In this document: positions 23,888 to 32,595 of the stretch, piece after piece
Numbering within the stretch: position 1 is the stretch's first letter
Layout of the letters: every line of letters begins with the position of its first letter
NCBI GenBank assembly: GCA_017454915.1
Contig: JAFTCC010000056.1
Location: 105,823-169,822 of the forward strand
Origin: Paludibacteraceae bacterium
GTDB lineage: Bacteria; Bacteroidota; Bacteroidia; Bacteroidales; Paludibacteraceae
Length of the DNA: 64,000 nt
Direction of reading: 5' to 3'
Made by a program: the position numbers and the translations under genes
The notes under the pieces: generated by a model
Told to the model about the DNA's origin: nothing
Seen by the model: only the letters and a program-made list of their open reading frames with translations
The model's database searches: none

Positions 23888-25039
23888 TTATCTTTCATCG
23901 TCCATTTTTTCGATTTCCTCAACCATGCTAATCATCCTCTCTGGCATTTCCTCGCCTGTGGTTTCGCGGTAATATGTTTTTGCCACTTCAATTGGAGTCA
24001 TCTGTTGCAGTTGTGATGTCGTCAGCACAGTGGTCATTTGCTTGCCTTGCTCTGCTTCAAACTCAACGGCGAAGTCTGCGAATTTTAAGTTTGTTTTTTC
24101 GCCCATCAGTTCTTCCACTCTGGCTTGTGCGTCGGTGGGGAGGTAGTTGCGTGTTTTCACGTGCAGCATAACATAACCTTGTTCTTCTGGATTGAAATTC
24201 CGTAGGGCTTCTATTGCCTCGTCAAATGGCAAGGCACCGTTGTCCGGCACATGATAGAGGTGCATCAGTTGGTTTATTCTTCTTTCGGTGATTTGCGGTG
24301 CGCTGCCGTGCTTGTCAATGTTGACGATAGTTACGCTATGTGGATAACGTTCGGCAAAACTCACGTGGAGCGGACTGCCCGAATATCTTGTGTTGGTGCT
24401 GATGTTCTGCGGGCGATGTATGTGACCGAGTGCAAGGTAGTCAAAGCCGGTGCCAAGTGTGGTAATGTCAGCCGCTTGCATTCCGCCCACGTTACCGGTG
24501 TCATGTCCGGTGATGTCAGCGCCATTGATATACATGTGCGCCATCATGACAACTGGCAGATTGTTGGTGTTGCGCTCTTCGACAATGCTTTGTGTTGTGC
24601 TGAAAATATGTGGCACACCATCGACCGCGCGCAGATAGTGGTGTGGAATGGCAATGACATAGCCGATATTTGGTAGCTCCACGATATGCCGTTCTGGCAG
24701 GTCTGGCGTTACGGCGCCTATAACGCTTACGTTTGCCAAGCGGAAAATGCTTGCATTGGCGTCGAGGCGGCTCGGGCTGTCGTGATTGCCGGCAATGATG
24801 ACGATGCGCATATCGGGTTTTGAGTTGTGAAGTCCAACCAACGCCTCAGTGTAAAGGCGGATAGCCTCGCTGTCGGGCGTGGAGGTGTGAAACACGTCGC
24901 CGCTCACAAGCAGCGCATCTGGCATTTCCTCTTTGACTATCTCCGTCAGCTGTCTGAAGAAGTGCTTGTGCTCTTCAGTCCGTGAATAGTGTTTCAAGTT
25001 CTGTCCTATGTGCCAATCAGCGGTGTGAATGAATTTCAT
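23888..25039 (-). CDS. sbcD: SbcD, nuclease subunit of SbcCD
   Basis: The start is set at 25039 (MKFIHTADWHIGQNLKHYSR), where the Mre11-type phosphoesterase begins; the frame extends 19 codons further to 25096, but those residues overlap the likely promoter. The 383-residue protein carries motif I DWHIGQ, motif II SGDVFH (about 55-60), motif III AGNHDSPSRL (about 85-94) and later MAHMYINGAD and LGHIHRPQ, the metal-binding residues of calcineurin-like nucleases. It is a Mn2+-dependent nuclease that works only with SbcC, encoded immediately downstream. A -7-like TATATTTG lies 33 bp upstream, and a 32-bp perfect palindrome is found just beyond it. Confidence 0.97.
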   Translation of the reverse strand: MKFIHTADWHIGQNLKHYSRTEEHKHFFRQLTEIVKEEMPDALLVSGDVFHTSTPDSEAIRLYTEALVGLHNSKPDMRIVIIAGNHDSPSRLDANASIFRLANVSVIGAVTPDLPERHIVELPNIGYVIAIPHHYLRAVDGVPHIFSTTQSIVEERNTNNLPVVMMAHMYINGADITGHDTGNVGGMQAADITTLGTGFDYLALGHIHRPQNISTNTRYSGSPLHVSFAERYPHSVTIVNIDKHGSAPQITERRINQLMHLYHVPDNGALPFDEAIEALRNFNPEEQGYVMLHVKTRNYLPTDAQARVEELMGEKTNLKFADFAVEFEAEQGKQMTTVLTTSQLQQMTPIEVAKTYYRETTGEEMPERMISMVEEIEKMDDER

Positions 25040-25071
25040 GATGATGCTTTTGTGTCTTTTGACCTTTTCTG

Positions 25072-25079
25072 CAAATATA
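25072..25079 (-). promoter_or_regulatory. -7 element of the sbcDC promoter
   Basis: TATATTTG on the minus strand, 33 bp before the sbcD ATG at 25039. No clear -33 element is visible. Confidence 0.45.
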
Positions 25080-25128
25080 CGATTTTTCCGTGACATAACG
25101 GAGGGCTTTTGAGTGCTTATGAAAAATA

Positions 25129-25160
25129 ATTAGCGCAGTTTCAATTGAAACTGCGCTAAT
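25129..25160 (-). terminator. 32-bp perfect palindrome, likely terminator of the PepSY-like gene
   Basis: Each arm is ATTAGCGCAGTTTCAA and its exact reverse complement with no spacer. On the minus strand the hairpin runs into TTATTTTTC, so it can serve as a terminator for 25261-25674. Its near-zero spacer makes it extrude easily as a cruciform. Confidence 0.8.
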
Positions 25161-25169
25161 CCCAAAATT

Positions 25170-25192
25170 GCACTAATTTTAGGTCTTAGTGC
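25170..25192. repeat. Second hairpin next to the palindrome
   Basis: GCACTAA (25170-25176) pairs with TTAGTGC (25186-25192) over a 9-nt loop. It sits 9 bp from the perfect palindrome and shares its CTAA/TTAG core; the two form tandem hairpins in the 3' untranslated part of the PepSY-like gene. The rest of the 25193-25260 stretch shows nothing clear. Confidence 0.6.
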
Positions 25193-25260
25193 ACATAATT
25201 ATGTGTTGTAAAAATCGGTTATGACCACCAAGGCACCCTGATAAAACTTGCGTTGTTTTT

Positions 25261-25674
25261 TTAGAATGAAATGTCGATGAGGGTGCCGTCGTGGAAAAAT
25301 TGTATTGTGACGTTGTTGTCAAGCTGGAGTTCGTACGAGTTGTCGCGTACGTTGTACTCCAATGATACCTTTTTTGCTTCAGGCCATTTGTCGTTGATGA
25401 GTTTGCGGACTTTTCCCGGAATCAACGAGTCGGGAATGCCTTTGTCTGCCATCTTGGAGTTGATTTCGATGAGTTCCCCTTTGCGAGTGAACTCAATTTT
25501 GGTGAAGTTGTTCAGCACGACATCATAGTCGCGTTTGTGCTGTATTGTGAGGATTTCGTTGTCGGGGAAGTGCTTGCCCAGAAAGTCTTTTGCCTGTTGC
25601 GGCAGTTCGTATGCCTGTGCGCTAAGAGCCGCACAGATGCACAGCATAATGAGTGTAATGGATAGATGTTTCAT
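25261..25674 (-). CDS. Exported PepSY-like protein
   Basis: The start at 25674 (MKHLSITLIMLCICAALSAQAYE) gives a signal peptide ending AQA; the upstream frame to 25740 is poorly protein-like and overlaps the AsmA-like gene end. The 137-residue product has two PepSY-like units of about 60 residues: LPQQAKDFLGKHFPDNEILTIQ through IEFTRKGELIEI, and PGKVRKLINDKWPEAKKVSLEYN through IQFFHDGTLIDISF. Such small periplasmic proteins are common in Bacteroidales; they are thought to bind or inhibit partners outside the cytoplasm, and none here has a known ligand. The gene follows the AsmA-like gene by 49 bp, so it is probably co-transcribed, and a perfect hairpin ends the unit. Confidence 0.85.
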   Translation of the reverse strand: MKHLSITLIMLCICAALSAQAYELPQQAKDFLGKHFPDNEILTIQHKRDYDVVLNNFTKIEFTRKGELIEINSKMADKGIPDSLIPGKVRKLINDKWPEAKKVSLEYNVRDNSYELQLDNNVTIQFFHDGTLIDISF

Positions 25675-25723
25675 TTTTAAGTGATAATAATATTGTGGCG
25701 GAAACGGCATATGGTGTTTTGCC

Positions 25724-28654
25724 CTACATTTCTTCGTCATCGGCTTCGCTGGCAGTTCCTTTTGTTTGATGGCGTTTCTCCCTTAATGCTTGTCGTTCTT
25801 CCCTGTGTTCCTCTCTTTGCTGAAGTCGTTCGGTGCGTTTGTCCACGACTTGCATGCTGTCTTGCGCTTGCTTCTTTTCAGCTATTTTTTTGTTTACGAC
25901 TTTTACGACGAAGCCAGGCAGAACCGTTTGCATGATGCCGTTCATCATTGTCATCACGATATACACGGCAAATTCTTTTCTGGGGTTGCGTTCGCTTGAC
26001 ACGTGTAAACGCTCTGCAGGCTGCTTCCCTTTTGGGTTGCTTTGTTGCAAAACCGCTCCGCCAAGTGCATTGACAAGCCCTACATGTTTAGCGAGTGCTT
26101 CGTATGGCGACTCGCCCTTATAGGCTTTGACTTTCATGTCATTGTAGAGCATTATGAAGTCGCCTTCTGCATTCATCTTGTTGCCTGTGTATTTTGTGTC
26201 AAGGTGTGAGATGTTGCATGTCGCGGTTACGCCGAATAGCGGACGGAGGAAGTTATCGAAATTGCTTGCCGAAAGATTATTAACTTCCGCAGCGACAGAG
26301 AAAGAGCATTCTTGGTCAAGCGTCATAGTGAATTTGACATTTCCCGTGCCTTTACCCATCTTGAGCGACATGTCTGCCTCCATGGTTTGTCCCCTCTGGT
26401 TTGTGATATTTTTCACGTTTGCCTTTATGTCGGTCATTTCCATTCCGCCGACGCGTCCTGTCGGCATAGCCACTTCAACGATGAATTTGTTTGCTGTGAT
26501 ATCAACTCGTTTGATGTTGAGTGGCATTGTCATCTTGCGCAATCCGTCTTGCGGCATTTCGTAGTCTTCTTTAGCGTCAAACCTCACGTCGCGGTAAATG
26601 GCAATAGCATCGCCCTTGCCCGTTATACGGTCGATATTTATGGCTTTGGCTTTTATTAACTGCGGAATGTTTATAGGCGAAGTGCGAAGTTCGGAAAATG
26701 TGAGGGCACTCCATGTGGCAGGTATTTTGCCAAGTTTTTCGGCGAGTTGATGCTTTTCGAGCGGACATCTCATGTCCAGGTTGTTCACAACGATTTCTCC
26801 GGCATTGGCTGTGGTGAGTTTGTCAAGTGACAGCCTTAAGTTACCATCAGGCATCATAGCGTAGAGGTTATTGAGCGCAATGTTGTATTTTGACTCGTTG
26901 AAGTGAAGTGTGGAGGTGGCAGAGTTGAATGTGAACTCGTTCAGCGAGGCGTTAATTTTACCCATTTTGAGGTCGAGCTGGTTTGCAAGGTTGCGCAGCC
27001 CAACTTCCGCATCTTCAATTTTAACCACGTCCACTGAGATGTCCACAGGACTCGACTTTGCGTTTGCTTTATTTTTCTTTAATGCCAATGTCTTCTTTTC
27101 ACCTATGTTAGCCGATATTTTTGGTTTTTTTATTGCAAATTCTCCCACAGTGATTTGTTTCTGCGGAGTAGCAAACTTAGCGTCAATTTGTTTGACAGCG
27201 AGCTCTTCAATGTCAACTTGCGCGCCGTTGTGCTGTGAATTGAGTTGAATGGAGTCGGTGTTGAGGTGTATATTTGTTACGCTCAAGTCTCCTGTCAGGT
27301 GATTGATATCGCCTTTGAGCGTGGTGGCGATGCTTCCGATGCTGTAAGTTGGCTTGATTTCTAATGTGGTTTGGAGAATTCCGCGCAGCAGGTGCGAGTC
27401 AAGGTCGCTAACTGTTGCATTGAGCATGTATTCAAGATTGTGGTCAAGCTTGACTGACATATCTGTATTCACAATACCTTGCCCTTGTGCCTTAAAGTTT
27501 ATGTTAGCGTTTACGACTTGTCCTCGTTTGTTATGCAGGTTATTCAAGTTGGCATTGACTTCGTTGAGCGTAATGGTCATTGTTTTCCCGCTTTTTAATT
27601 TTATTTCTGTAAGCAGTTGACCAAGTTTGAGTTCGGTATTTTGTATGTTGACGCTGAACCGTTTAGAGAGTAGGCTGTCGAGAGTGAATTTTGACGGTTT
27701 TCCGCCATTGTTCTTGCTGTTGACGTATATGTGCGCTTTGTCTCCATTGACTGTTAGTTTTTTTAGATTCAGATTTTTACTTTTTGCGAGTTGAATAATG
27801 TTGACAGGCGATGTGCGTATGTCATGTAGTCTTATGTCGGTCCATAGCGCTGTTTTTCCGTTCTCTTTTTCAGCGATTTTGTTTTTATCGGCAGTACACC
27901 ACATTTTCAGTCCCTGCAGCGAGATGTTGCCGCTGTTTTCTGTGCTGAATGAATTGAGCTGGATTTTGTTTATGCCATCTGGCAGTGTGACGCTGAAGTC
28001 TTTTGATGAAATGCTATAAAGCGAGTCGTTGTAGCTCATCACAGAGTCGAGCAGGTCGTATCTGAAGTCATAGACGGCGAGTGACGTTTTGCCCGATATC
28101 GCCTCAAAGTTATTTGTGATGTTTTTTATTCTGAAATTACCGTCTTCAATAATTATACTATTGGTGCTGACAGCTTCAAGAACTTTTTTTATGTCGATTT
28201 TTTTCTGACGTAGCGTATCTGCTTTGATGTCATTTAGTTTGCGAACCACGTTGAGCGTGTCATTTCCTCCGAAATAGACGGTGATTGCCGGCTGCTCAAA
28301 TTTGATTTTGTCAAGTTCAAGGCTTTTGCTTTCTGCGGCTTTGAGAAGTTCTATGCCAGAAAATACGATTTCGGGAATTTGGGCTATAACACCATTTTTC
28401 TTACCATCAAGCTGTACGGTATCAGTTTTGAAATAAATGTCTTTTATGTGTATGTCTTTGCTGAACCACCCCACAGTTATTTCTCCGTAGGAGAGTTGCA
28501 CAGTTTCGAATTGCGCTAATCTTTCCTTAATTAGTGCATCAACTTTTTTAGAAACGGTTTTGTTGGCGTATGTGTGCAATGCGCCCCAAATCATCAATAA
28601 TGCCAAAATCACCGAACTTAAAATGGTGAGTGCGATGCGGTGTCTCCTTTTCAT
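25724..28654 (-). CDS. AsmA-like inner-membrane-anchored protein
   Basis: This 976-residue protein has one N-terminal transmembrane helix (about 8-28, ALTILSSVILALLMIWGAL), then a large periplasmic region of repeating amphipathic beta strands. Segments such as LSYGEITVGWFSKDIHIKDIYFKTDT and the late LVNALGGAVLQQSNPKG are typical of AsmA/DUF748-type, TamB-like proteins, which help move or arrange lipids between the membranes. Two halves look similar (for example LRTSPINIPQL near residue 660 and IRTSPVNIIQL near 280), suggesting internal duplication. The last about 50 residues are charged and probably coiled (RTERLQQREEHREERQALREK). The ABC-F gene ends 3 bp upstream, so the two are likely one operon. 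Confidence 0.8.
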   Translation of the reverse strand: MKRRHRIALTILSSVILALLMIWGALHTYANKTVSKKVDALIKERLAQFETVQLSYGEITVGWFSKDIHIKDIYFKTDTVQLDGKKNGVIAQIPEIVFSGIELLKAAESKSLELDKIKFEQPAITVYFGGNDTLNVVRKLNDIKADTLRQKKIDIKKVLEAVSTNSIIIEDGNFRIKNITNNFEAISGKTSLAVYDFRYDLLDSVMSYNDSLYSISSKDFSVTLPDGINKIQLNSFSTENSGNISLQGLKMWCTADKNKIAEKENGKTALWTDIRLHDIRTSPVNIIQLAKSKNLNLKKLTVNGDKAHIYVNSKNNGGKPSKFTLDSLLSKRFSVNIQNTELKLGQLLTEIKLKSGKTMTITLNEVNANLNNLHNKRGQVVNANINFKAQGQGIVNTDMSVKLDHNLEYMLNATVSDLDSHLLRGILQTTLEIKPTYSIGSIATTLKGDINHLTGDLSVTNIHLNTDSIQLNSQHNGAQVDIEELAVKQIDAKFATPQKQITVGEFAIKKPKISANIGEKKTLALKKNKANAKSSPVDISVDVVKIEDAEVGLRNLANQLDLKMGKINASLNEFTFNSATSTLHFNESKYNIALNNLYAMMPDGNLRLSLDKLTTANAGEIVVNNLDMRCPLEKHQLAEKLGKIPATWSALTFSELRTSPINIPQLIKAKAINIDRITGKGDAIAIYRDVRFDAKEDYEMPQDGLRKMTMPLNIKRVDITANKFIVEVAMPTGRVGGMEMTDIKANVKNITNQRGQTMEADMSLKMGKGTGNVKFTMTLDQECSFSVAAEVNNLSASNFDNFLRPLFGVTATCNISHLDTKYTGNKMNAEGDFIMLYNDMKVKAYKGESPYEALAKHVGLVNALGGAVLQQSNPKGKQPAERLHVSSERNPRKEFAVYIVMTMMNGIMQTVLPGFVVKVVNKKIAEKKQAQDSMQVVDKRTERLQQREEHREERQALREKRHQTKGTASEADDEEM

Positions 28655-28657
28655 GTG

Positions 28658-30277
<1,620 letters not shown>

Positions 30278-30382
30278 TTATTGTTCTATTTTTTTAAGAT
30301 TTACAATTATAATTAGTTAAACAGTCTTTAGTCTAAAGCCGAGTTGTTTATTTTGACACTTTTACTGTTTTCTATTATCTAT

Positions 30383-31039
30383 TTATTTGTGGGATACTAT
30401 TTCGAGAATTTGCGATGGGTCGTCAACGATGTGCTTCGGATTATAGAACTCCAATTCTTGGCGTTTTCTGAATCCCCATGTTACTGCGCATGCATCCACG
30501 TTGGCGTTTATGGCAGTTTGCATATCCACGTCCGAATCTCCTATATAGAGCGTTTCGGCTGGCGAAACGGCAGCTATACTCATAATCTCATTCACCGAAG
30601 CGGGGTTGGGTTTGATGGGTCTCTTGTCTGTTTGTCCCATTATTGCTGTGAAGTGAATTGCAGGAAAATAATGCAGCATAAGCCCTTCCACTGCCGTTTG
30701 CGCCTTGTTGGTTGCCACTGCTATGCCTATTCCCTGCGTTTGAATGTTTTGGAGTAATTCGCTAATGCCGCTGTATGGCTGTGTTTTGTCAGCCTTATGC
30801 AGTTCGTAGTAGGGCATGAAAATTGCCATCGCGTCATCAATTTCTTGTGTAGTACGGTGTTGCTCAGGCAAAGCGCGTTCTACAAGTTTGCGTATTCCAT
30901 TGCCAACCTTGTATTTGTATTCTTCAACGCTGAATAAAGGATAGCCATAGTTGGAAAGCGTAAAGTTGGCAGCGGAAGCAAGGTCGTCTATCGTGTTGAG
31001 CAATGTACCGTCAAGGTCAAAGATAACAAGGCTTTTCAT
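30383..31039 (-). CDS. HAD-superfamily phosphatase, phosphoglycolate-phosphatase-like
   Basis: This 218-residue HAD hydrolase carries motif I FDLDGTLLNT (Asp8 nucleophile, Asp10), a helical cap, motif II IAVATNKAQ, the Lys-containing KPNPASVNEIM segment and motif IV YIGDSDVDMQTAINAN. This arrangement fits Gph-like enzymes that hydrolyse 2-phosphoglycolate or related small phosphates; substrate cannot be told from sequence alone. It is transcribed away from the RsmF-like gene, and the two -7 elements face each other in the short gap. The ABC-F gene lies 108 bp downstream. Confidence 0.88.
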   Translation of the reverse strand: MKSLVIFDLDGTLLNTIDDLASAANFTLSNYGYPLFSVEEYKYKVGNGIRKLVERALPEQHRTTQEIDDAMAIFMPYYELHKADKTQPYSGISELLQNIQTQGIGIAVATNKAQTAVEGLMLHYFPAIHFTAIMGQTDKRPIKPNPASVNEIMSIAAVSPAETLYIGDSDVDMQTAINANVDACAVTWGFRKRQELEFYNPKHIVDDPSQILEIVSHK

Positions 31040-31093
31040 CTATGCTGGCTATGTGGTGATGTAACTTTTATGCGGTGAATAACTATTAAAATG

Positions 31094-31101
31094 CAAAGTT
31101 A
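31094..31101 (-). promoter_or_regulatory. -7 element of the HAD phosphatase gene
   Basis: TAACTTTG on the minus strand, 55 bp before the start codon of the phosphatase gene. Confidence 0.5.
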
Positions 31102-31115
31102 CGATTTTTTTTGCG

Positions 31116-31123
31116 TAATTTTG
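31116..31123 (+). promoter_or_regulatory. -7 element of the RsmF-like gene
   Basis: TAATTTTG on the plus strand, 69 bp before the ATG at 31192 and only 14 bp from the -7 element of the divergent gene, so the two promoters overlap. Confidence 0.45.
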
Positions 31124-31191
31124 CAGAACATAATTGATTATGGCTCACAGCGAGCGAGTTTTTTTTGAATAAAGCAATAATAAGTTAGATA

Positions 31192-32478
31192 ATGCAATTA
31201 CCCGAAGGTTTTGAGGAATTAGTTAAGCGTGGAGTTCTTGGCGCCGAATGGGATGCCTTTTGTGCGTCATTAGACGTTCCATCGCCTGTTAGTGTGCATG
31301 TCAATGACCGTAAGTCTGTGTCTGATATGTTTGGCGATGCAGAGCCTGTAGGCGAAAATGTCAATGGTTTTTATTTGTCTTCGCGCCCTAAGTTCACTTT
31401 AGACCCGTTTCTTCATGCGGGTTGCTATTATGTTCAGGAGGCGAGTTCGATGGCTCTGGGTACAATGTTGTCGCGGTATGTGCCGTCTGATGCCTTGGTG
31501 CTGGACCTTTGTGCGGCTCCTGGCGGAAAAAGCATTATAATCAGCCAGTATTTGAAAGAAAAAGGTTTTCTTGTGGCTAATGAGCCTATTCCTAACCGCA
31601 CAAACATATTGGCTGAAAATCTTACGAAATGGGGTAATGACAACTTTATGGTAACTCGCGCTTATCCTCATCAGTTTGACAAACTGGGTGTTCAATTTGA
31701 TGCCATAGTAGTAGATGCGCCATGCTCGGGTGAAGGCATGTTCCGTAAGGAGCCAGAATCTGTTAGGCAGTGGTCGCAGACGCTGGTTGAGCAGTGTGCC
31801 GAACGTCAACGCGAAATACTCGCTCATGCATGGGAAAGACTGAAAGAACATGGAACTTTGATATACAGCACTTGCACCTACAATAGTGTAGAGGATGAGG
31901 ATATGGCACAATGGATATGTGATGAGTTGGGGGGCACATTTATAGAACAGAAGCATTATTACCCTCACCAGCATAATGGTGAAGGTTTTTATATAGCTGT
32001 TTTGAGCAAGATGGGAGGAAAGGAGCAAATTTCAAATAAGTGCTGTGATTTATATGCCGCAGAAGATGTTGTCCCACGAGTATATTCATATCGTACAATA
32101 GGAGAGCGTGTCGTGGCTGTACAAAAGCGGTTCGCAGGGATTGTTGACAATGCCGCTCGCTGCTTGCCGATAGTATTGAGCGGAACGGAGGTGGCACTTG
32201 CTAAAGGCAAGAAGCAGGTTCCGTGTCACGCTTTAGGCTTAAGTAAGTACAGGGATGAAATAATCAGCGGAAATAGTGATTTAAGGTTTGAATATCGAGT
32301 GCTTGATGTTGATTTGACGTCGGCATTGAAATATCTGCGTGGTGAGGCATTGCCAGATGATGGTGCAAAAGGTTTTGTATTGATTAGGTATCGCGGCGAA
32401 GCAATCGGGTGGGGCAATAATGTAGGAAACCGCATCAACAATCTCTATCCTCAACAGTGGCGAATTAAGAACATCTGA
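31192..32478 (+). CDS. RsmF/RsmB-type 16S rRNA m5C methyltransferase
   Basis: This 428-residue NOL1/NOP2/Sun-family enzyme methylates C5 of a cytosine in 16S rRNA with SAM. Its motifs are in order: HAGCYYVQEASSM (about 77-89), the SAM-binding LVLDLCAAPGGKSI (about 100-113), VVDAPCSGEGMFRKEP with the motif IV Cys, and STCTYNSVEDED with the motif VI nucleophilic Cys. The C-terminal half, including ALKYLRGEALPDDGAKGFVLIRYRGEAIGWGNN, fits the extra RNA-binding domain of RsmF. At 428 residues it is close to the RsmF length. A bidirectional terminator separates it from the convergent surface-protein gene. Confidence 0.92.
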   Translation: MQLPEGFEELVKRGVLGAEWDAFCASLDVPSPVSVHVNDRKSVSDMFGDAEPVGENVNGFYLSSRPKFTLDPFLHAGCYYVQEASSMALGTMLSRYVPSDALVLDLCAAPGGKSIIISQYLKEKGFLVANEPIPNRTNILAENLTKWGNDNFMVTRAYPHQFDKLGVQFDAIVVDAPCSGEGMFRKEPESVRQWSQTLVEQCAERQREILAHAWERLKEHGTLIYSTCTYNSVEDEDMAQWICDELGGTFIEQKHYYPHQHNGEGFYIAVLSKMGGKEQISNKCCDLYAAEDVVPRVYSYRTIGERVVAVQKRFAGIVDNAARCLPIVLSGTEVALAKGKKQVPCHALGLSKYRDEIISGNSDLRFEYRVLDVDLTSALKYLRGEALPDDGAKGFVLIRYRGEAIGWGNNVGNRINNLYPQQWRIKNI

Positions 32479-32540
32479 CATTAGTTTTTCATGAACCTCA
32501 TGTCGGATTAGTACTTGCAATTTAAGTCATATAAAACCCA

Positions 32541-32578
32541 AAAAAGATGCGCTCCTGTGCGGGAGCGCATCCTTTTTT
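32541..32578. terminator. Bidirectional terminator
   Basis: GATGCGCTCC (32546-32555) pairs with GGAGCGCATC (32562-32571), with an A-run on the left and a T-run on the right. It serves both the convergent RsmF-like gene and the surface-protein gene. Confidence 0.9.
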
Positions 32579-32595
32579 ATTTTATGTGTGTGATT

